Translations under genes and position numbers: made by a program
NCBI GenBank assembly: GCA_020848035.1
Contig: JADLAX010000068.1
Span: 1 to 64,000, forward strand
Direction of reading: 5' to 3'
DNA from: Anaerolineae bacterium
GTDB lineage: Bacteria > Chloroflexota > Anaerolineae > Promineifilales > Promineifilaceae
Length of the DNA stretch: 64,000 bases
Notes under the pieces: model-generated
Databases searched by the model: none
What the model saw: only the letters and a program-made list of their open reading frames with translations
Told to the model about the DNA's origin: nothing
Shown: piece after piece, positions 60,351-64,000 of the stretch
How positions within the stretch are numbered: the stretch's first letter is position 1
How the letters are laid out: each line of letters begins with the position of its first letter

Positions 60351-61397
60351 TTACCTGAGGTGATGACCGCAGGATTCCCGAATAATCAGCTCGGTGGGCA
60401 GCACGATGGAAGCTGCCTGCTGGCCCTTGAACTGTTTTTGCATCATCAAGACCTGCATGGCGTAAGCGGCCATGCGCCGTTTGGGCACGTCCACCGTCGT
60501 CAGGCTGGGGCGCACCATTTCCGCCAGGCCGATGTTGTCGATGGAGACGATGGCGATCTCGTCGGGCACCTTCACACCGTGGTCGTGCATGGCGGCAATG
60601 GCACTGATGGCACTCTCATCGTTGGCGGCGAAAACGGCCGTTGGCCGCTCATCCATCTGCAAAATTTCCACCATCGCCGCATATGCCGACGACAGGACAT
60701 GAGACGGATCGGGCGTAAAAACCAGGCTTTCGTCGTAGGGCAGGTTGTGGTCGGCCAGCGTCTGGCGGTAGCCGGTCAGGCGGGCGTCTTCGATAGCCAG
60801 GAAGGCGATCCGCTCGTGCCCCAGCTTGATGAGGTGCTCCACCGCCTGCCGCGCCGCCGCCGCCCGGTCGAAAATGACCGTGGGCCACTCTTTCAGCGGC
60901 TCCTCCAGGCATACCACGTTGTCAATGCGCTCGGCGATCTGGTCCAGGATTTTTTGGTGATCGGGATTTTGGGCAATCATCGCCGGGAGGATCAAAATCA
61001 GGGACGAGATTTCGTCGCGGTGAATGTTTTTGTTGAAAAAGACGGGGTCGGTTAGGGCGTCGAAAAAGCTGAAAAAGCGCACTTCCTGGCCCAGGCGGTG
61101 CACTTCGTCAAACAAACCGGCGATGATGGTGTTGTAATACGGCCGATCCAGCACATTGTAGCTGTGTCCCCCGGCAATAATGCCCAACGACTCTTTAGCC
61201 GTCGCTTCACCCAGCTTGAGGCGCTGGGCGTGTTTGTTGGGCCGGTAGCCCAATTCGTCGATGGCCGCCAGCACCCGCTCGCGCGTTTCCGGGGCGACTT
61301 CACGCGGGCCGTTGTTGATGACGTAAGAGACCACGCCGCGGGAAACTCCGGCCCGTTCAGCCACATCTTTTTGGGTAATAATCTTATCTTCTGGCAT
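60351..61397 (-). CDS. LacI-family transcriptional regulator
   Basis: 348 residues: HTH at about 7-27 ('ITQKDVAERAGVSRGVVSYVINNGPREVAPETRERVLAAIDELGYRPNKHAQRL') and a periplasmic-binding-protein-like sugar sensor domain. The hinge helix 'NKHAQRLKLGEA' is present. It lies downstream of, and in the same direction as, a GH2 glycosidase gene, 324 bp away, which is the likely target. No sugar transporter is in the window. The ribosome site is weak. Confidence 0.92.
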   Translation of the reverse strand: MPEDKIITQKDVAERAGVSRGVVSYVINNGPREVAPETRERVLAAIDELGYRPNKHAQRLKLGEATAKESLGIIAGGHSYNVLDRPYYNTIIAGLFDEVHRLGQEVRFFSFFDALTDPVFFNKNIHRDEISSLILILPAMIAQNPDHQKILDQIAERIDNVVCLEEPLKEWPTVIFDRAAAARQAVEHLIKLGHERIAFLAIEDARLTGYRQTLADHNLPYDESLVFTPDPSHVLSSAYAAMVEILQMDERPTAVFAANDESAISAIAAMHDHGVKVPDEIAIVSIDNIGLAEMVRPSLTTVDVPKRRMAAYAMQVLMMQKQFKGQQAASIVLPTELIIRESCGHHLR

Positions 61398-61415
61398 TTT
61401 TTAACTCTCGGGAGA

Positions 61416-61472
61416 AGACCTGACAGGTTTTTCTCGTTTTAACTCACCTTTTTGCGCAAACCTGTCAGGTCT
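61416..61472. repeat. AACCTGACAGGT inverted repeat (single, shorter relative of the 13741 array)
   Basis: Perfect 15-bp arms AGACCTGACAGGTTT and complement around a 27-nt loop. The terminal 12-mer AACCTGACAGGT-type word is the same as the ends of the 114-bp tandem units, but the interior is different. It lies in the leader of the LacI gene. Confidence 0.8.
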
Positions 61473-61561
61473 GCACAGACCTTGCGAATTCTAACGATTT
61501 CTACGCAAATTGCCGATTTTCCTGGTTGGGAATCAGCAATTCCAAACAAGGGTGTTTTCTG

Positions 61562-61720
61562 GTAGGGGCGGGACAGGCGGGCCAAGATCATGGCCAGGCG
61601 AAGGGTCTCGCCTCCCGCCTGTCTCGCCCAAAACGGTTGTTGACGAAAGGTTGGGCGAGACGGCGCGGAGACCAGGCCGCCTGTTTAGTCCCGAACTATG
61701 CCGCGCCGTCCCGCCCCTAC
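61562..61720. mobile_element. MITE-like element with 13-bp terminal inverted repeats
   Basis: A 159-bp block starts GTAGGGGCGGGAC and ends with its exact complement GTCCCGCCCCTAC. Inside are further pairings, e.g. GTCTCGCCCA/TGGGCGAGAC. There is no coding capacity for a transposase. It ends one base before the stop codon of the GH2 gene. No clear target-site duplication was found, so mobility is inferred from structure only. Confidence 0.65.
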
Positions 61721-61721
61721 G

Positions 61722-63923
61722 TCATGTTTCGATTTGCTGGTTGGGTGCGGGCAGGAGGGTGAGGGAAACGGCCGTCTCCCCCAACCCCGGAGCACAGGCG
61801 CGAATGGTGACTGTGCCTGGCTGATGGCGCGCCTTCACGTACAGCGCCGCCTGCCCGCCAATTAGCGGGAACGGATTTTCGCCAATCAACTCAGCGTCCC
61901 CCTCCAACTCAAACGTCACCACCTTGGCGGCGTAGGGCAGCGGATTGCCAAACTCGTCGGTGATGCGGAAGATGAGGCGGGTCATGTCGGCCCCATCGGC
62001 GACGAGTTGGTCGGTGTCGGTGCTCAGCTCCAGCCGTTGGGGCAGGCGGTTGCTGGCGATCCACTGTTCGGTTACGGGACGGCCGTTCACATAGCCCACC
62101 AGGTGTAAATCATAAAATTCGGACTGGCCCCAGGCGCTGTAAGCGTTTAGGCCGTCAATGGTGAACGGGGGATGGGGCAGGTGTGGATACTGCGCCAAAT
62201 CGGGCTGAAATTTGCCCACGTTGATGTCACCGATGATGATTTCCACTTCGTCGCAGTTGCTAAACACCGTCAGCGGATTGTTGCCCCCGCCGGAGCGGTC
62301 GCCCATCGTCCAGTGGGTGGCGGCCTGCAAAACGAGCTGCTTGTTGGGGGACTGCTGGCTTTGGTAGAAGGCTGCGGCCCACTTGGGCAGGCGAAAAATG
62401 TCCATCACGCCGTGGTAGCAAATGCGGTCGCCCGAGCCAAACTCAATGTGGGTCGCATAGTCAAAGGCGCACCAGCCAATTGCCCCGGCAATTTGCGGGT
62501 GACCCAGCTGTAAATTGTGGATTTTGGCGTGCAGCAGGGCATGGTTGATGAGGCGTTCTTCATGGTCCCAGCTTTTGGTGGGGAACATATGCCCGGCAAA
62601 CTCGGTGATGAGGTGGGGCTGTTCGGTGGGGGTGCGCACGCCGTTGGAAAAGTCGTTGTGCGTGTAGACATCTTCCAAAAAGGAGCTGCCGAGGAAGTCA
62701 CGCACGCCGCCGGTCTGGCGGGTGGGGTCGAGCTGGTGGGCCAGGGCGTTGGTGCAGCGGTAAAAATCATCGTGGTCGCCGGACTCGTTCACCCGCACGC
62801 CCCACAAAATAATGGCGGGATGGTTGCGATCCCGCTTGATCATCGTTTCCAGCTCGTCCAGGCAAATCGCCTGCCACTTTTCATCACCGACGTGCTGCCA
62901 GCCGGTGATCTCTTCAAAAACCAGCAGGCCAATCTCGTCACAGCGGTCCAGAAAGTGGGGCGACTGCGGGTAGTGCGAGGTGCGCACGACGTTGCAGGCC
63001 AGTTCATATTTCAGAATGTCGGCATCCTGGCGCTGGAGGCGGGCGGGGGCGGCCGCGCCGATGTAGGGGTAGGTTTGGTGCCGGTTGAGGCCAAAGAGGG
63101 GGATGGGTTCTTGGTTGAGGTAGAAACGGCCGTCCCCACCAAACACAACCTCGCGGAAGCCAAACCGAGTGGTCAGGGTATCGAGCACCTGGCCGTTTTC
63201 CCGCAGCGAGACGTGCAGCGTGTAAAGCGTCGGCATGTCAATTGACCAGAGCGCCACGTCGGGCAGCGTTTGCCATTCCAGGCGGGTGGTCTGGCCTTCA
63301 ACCGGCTGCTGAAGCCGGGTCACCTGGCGGCCTGCGGCATCCGTCAGAACTGCTTCCAGGGTAAGGCCGGGCTTGAGGTGGCTCAGGCGCACGTCGGCCA
63401 GCAGCCGGGGGTTTTGCACCACGTCGGGCGTCTGCACGAAGAGGTTGTCGATGTGGGTGGTGTGAACTTCGCGAAGATAGACATCGCGGTAAATGCCGCC
63501 GAAGGTGAGGTAATCAACCAGGTGGCCGTAGGGTGGAATGTCTTTGCGCTCGCGCGAATCGACGTACAGGGTGAGGCAGTTTTCGCCGTCTTGCAGTTGG
63601 TCGGTGATGTCGACCGAAAAGGGGGCGTACCCGCCGCGGTGGTTTAGAAGGAAACGGCCGTTTACATACACCTCGCACGCCAGCATCACCCCGTCAAAAT
63701 CAACAAAAACCAGTGTCGGATCGTCGCCCGACGATGTATGCCAGGCAAATTTCTTGCGGTAGGTGGAAATGAACTGGTACGCCTGGTTGTCCACGTTGTT
63801 GTGGGCAAACAATTGGTTGGTATGGGGCAGGGTAATGGATTCAAAAAGCTCGTCTGCTGCATCCAGACTTAATTTTTGGGCAGCAAACTGCCAGTTGTCG
63901 TTAAAAAGCGCGCATTTTCTCAT
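61722..63923 (-). CDS. Glycoside hydrolase family 2 (beta-galactosidase/glucuronidase-like)
   Basis: 733 residues. The N-terminal sugar-binding sandwich (about 1-160) is followed by an Ig-like domain and a TIM barrel with acid/base E380 (RVNESGDH) and nucleophile E441 (LITEFAGH). C-terminal Ig-like domains include a big-1/invasin-like segment ('LIFRITDEFGNPLPYAAKVV'). No signal peptide is seen, so it is cytoplasmic. ATG at 63923 starts at 'MRKCALFNDNWQF', where the family begins. The stop lies right beside a MITE-like element. It is probably under the LacI regulator. Substrate class is not fixed. Confidence 0.88.
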   Translation of the reverse strand: MRKCALFNDNWQFAAQKLSLDAADELFESITLPHTNQLFAHNNVDNQAYQFISTYRKKFAWHTSSGDDPTLVFVDFDGVMLACEVYVNGRFLLNHRGGYAPFSVDITDQLQDGENCLTLYVDSRERKDIPPYGHLVDYLTFGGIYRDVYLREVHTTHIDNLFVQTPDVVQNPRLLADVRLSHLKPGLTLEAVLTDAAGRQVTRLQQPVEGQTTRLEWQTLPDVALWSIDMPTLYTLHVSLRENGQVLDTLTTRFGFREVVFGGDGRFYLNQEPIPLFGLNRHQTYPYIGAAAPARLQRQDADILKYELACNVVRTSHYPQSPHFLDRCDEIGLLVFEEITGWQHVGDEKWQAICLDELETMIKRDRNHPAIILWGVRVNESGDHDDFYRCTNALAHQLDPTRQTGGVRDFLGSSFLEDVYTHNDFSNGVRTPTEQPHLITEFAGHMFPTKSWDHEERLINHALLHAKIHNLQLGHPQIAGAIGWCAFDYATHIEFGSGDRICYHGVMDIFRLPKWAAAFYQSQQSPNKQLVLQAATHWTMGDRSGGGNNPLTVFSNCDEVEIIIGDINVGKFQPDLAQYPHLPHPPFTIDGLNAYSAWGQSEFYDLHLVGYVNGRPVTEQWIASNRLPQRLELSTDTDQLVADGADMTRLIFRITDEFGNPLPYAAKVVTFELEGDAELIGENPFPLIGGQAALYVKARHQPGTVTIRACAPGLGETAVSLTLLPAPNQQIET

Positions 63924-64000
63924 GGTAATTTTTCTTGTGACGGGTGATTGGATGTGACGGTTTATTCTACTCAAAAACAGCTTGACTTTCTTTTTTGGAA

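Larger units (their letters stand above)
447..63662. repeat. Iterated palindrome ACGGCCGT throughout the window
   Basis: A manual scan gives about 110 exact copies in 64 kb; one or two are expected at this base composition. It is present in genes of both strands, in all three frames (encoding e.g. T-A-V, N/D-G-R, x-R-P), and between genes. Many copies extend to AACGGCCGTT or AAACGGCCGTTT. Near variants (ACGGCCGC, GCGGCCGT) are seen much less often. The largest gaps are about 2.2-2.5 kb, one of which covers the restriction-modification island. Confidence 0.9.

Noticed and set aside
1-64000. tRNA, rRNA, riboswitch or replication-origin features
   Set aside because: I looked for cloverleaf ends, rRNA landmarks, common riboswitch cores and DnaA-box clusters and found none convincing. 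A computed search (tRNAscan, Infernal) would be decisive.

Overview
The window looks like a chromosomal segment of a GC-rich, free-living bacterium of the Chloroflexota (Anaerolineae-like). The grounds are circumstantial: many multi-sensor histidine kinases, proline/threonine-rich 'PTPTPT' linkers in secreted lipoproteins, PilN/PilO-like proteins decorated with PPC and LysM modules, form II CO-dehydrogenase-like genes, NBR1-type Ig domains, and GC-rich intergenic inverted repeats. No rRNA, tRNA, CRISPR array or replication origin was seen. About 54 genes can be supported. Most long ORFs in the supplied track are antisense shadows.

Layout. 1-0.3 kb: tail of a probable transposase. 0.3-5.2 kb: a minus-strand signalling operon (large hybrid kinase, PAS-only protein, REC-kinase). 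5.4-9.1 kb: an ABC-2 exporter split into a divergent ATPase and two permeases, one fused to a PrsW-like membrane domain. 9.2-12.3 kb: PilN-like and PilO-like proteins. 12.3-18.3 kb: DUF3124 lipoprotein, TlpA-type thioredoxin, a 3 x 114 bp structured tandem repeat, tryptophanase, a molybdopterin-binding protein, a CoxG-like protein and an alpha/beta hydrolase. 18.4-24.7 kb: lipoprotein, a three-hairpin intergenic block, DUF2202 protein, cytochrome P450 with a divergent TetR regulator, and a secreted trypsin-like protease. 24.8-32.2 kb: a long minus-strand run ending in coxS-coxL-coxM (form II active-site motif), preceded by CoxG and two other SRPBCC-type proteins, a PhaR-like regulator and two phasin-like proteins. 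32.6-36.8 kb: a large acyl-ACP-reductase-like dehydrogenase with a C-terminal anchor, a zinc-knuckle protein, an SCP2 lipid-binding protein and a YgjP-type metallopeptidase. 36.8-40.7 kb: two kinases and a response regulator. 41-45 kb: sulfotransferase and two surface proteins. 45.1-46.7 kb: an AT-rich BglII-type restriction-modification pair. 47.2-50.6 kb: an ECF sigma factor overlapping an anti-sigma factor that carries two extracellular solute-binding-protein modules. 50.8-64 kb: MenA, double GNAT, GAF kinase, glutaminyl cyclase, Dph6-like PP-loop enzyme, DinB, DUF1801, M20 peptidase, a degenerate GIY-YIG protein, LacI regulator, a MITE-like element and a GH2 glycosidase.

The strongest genome-scale signal is the palindrome ACGGCCGT. 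I count about 110 copies by eye in 64 kb, where one or two would be expected by chance. It lies in genes on both strands and in all frames, and is absent from the restriction-modification island. It resembles in style the HIP1 element of cyanobacteria but has a different sequence. The other standout is the sigma/anti-sigma pair in which the anti-sigma factor appears to carry its own tandem ligand-binding receptor.
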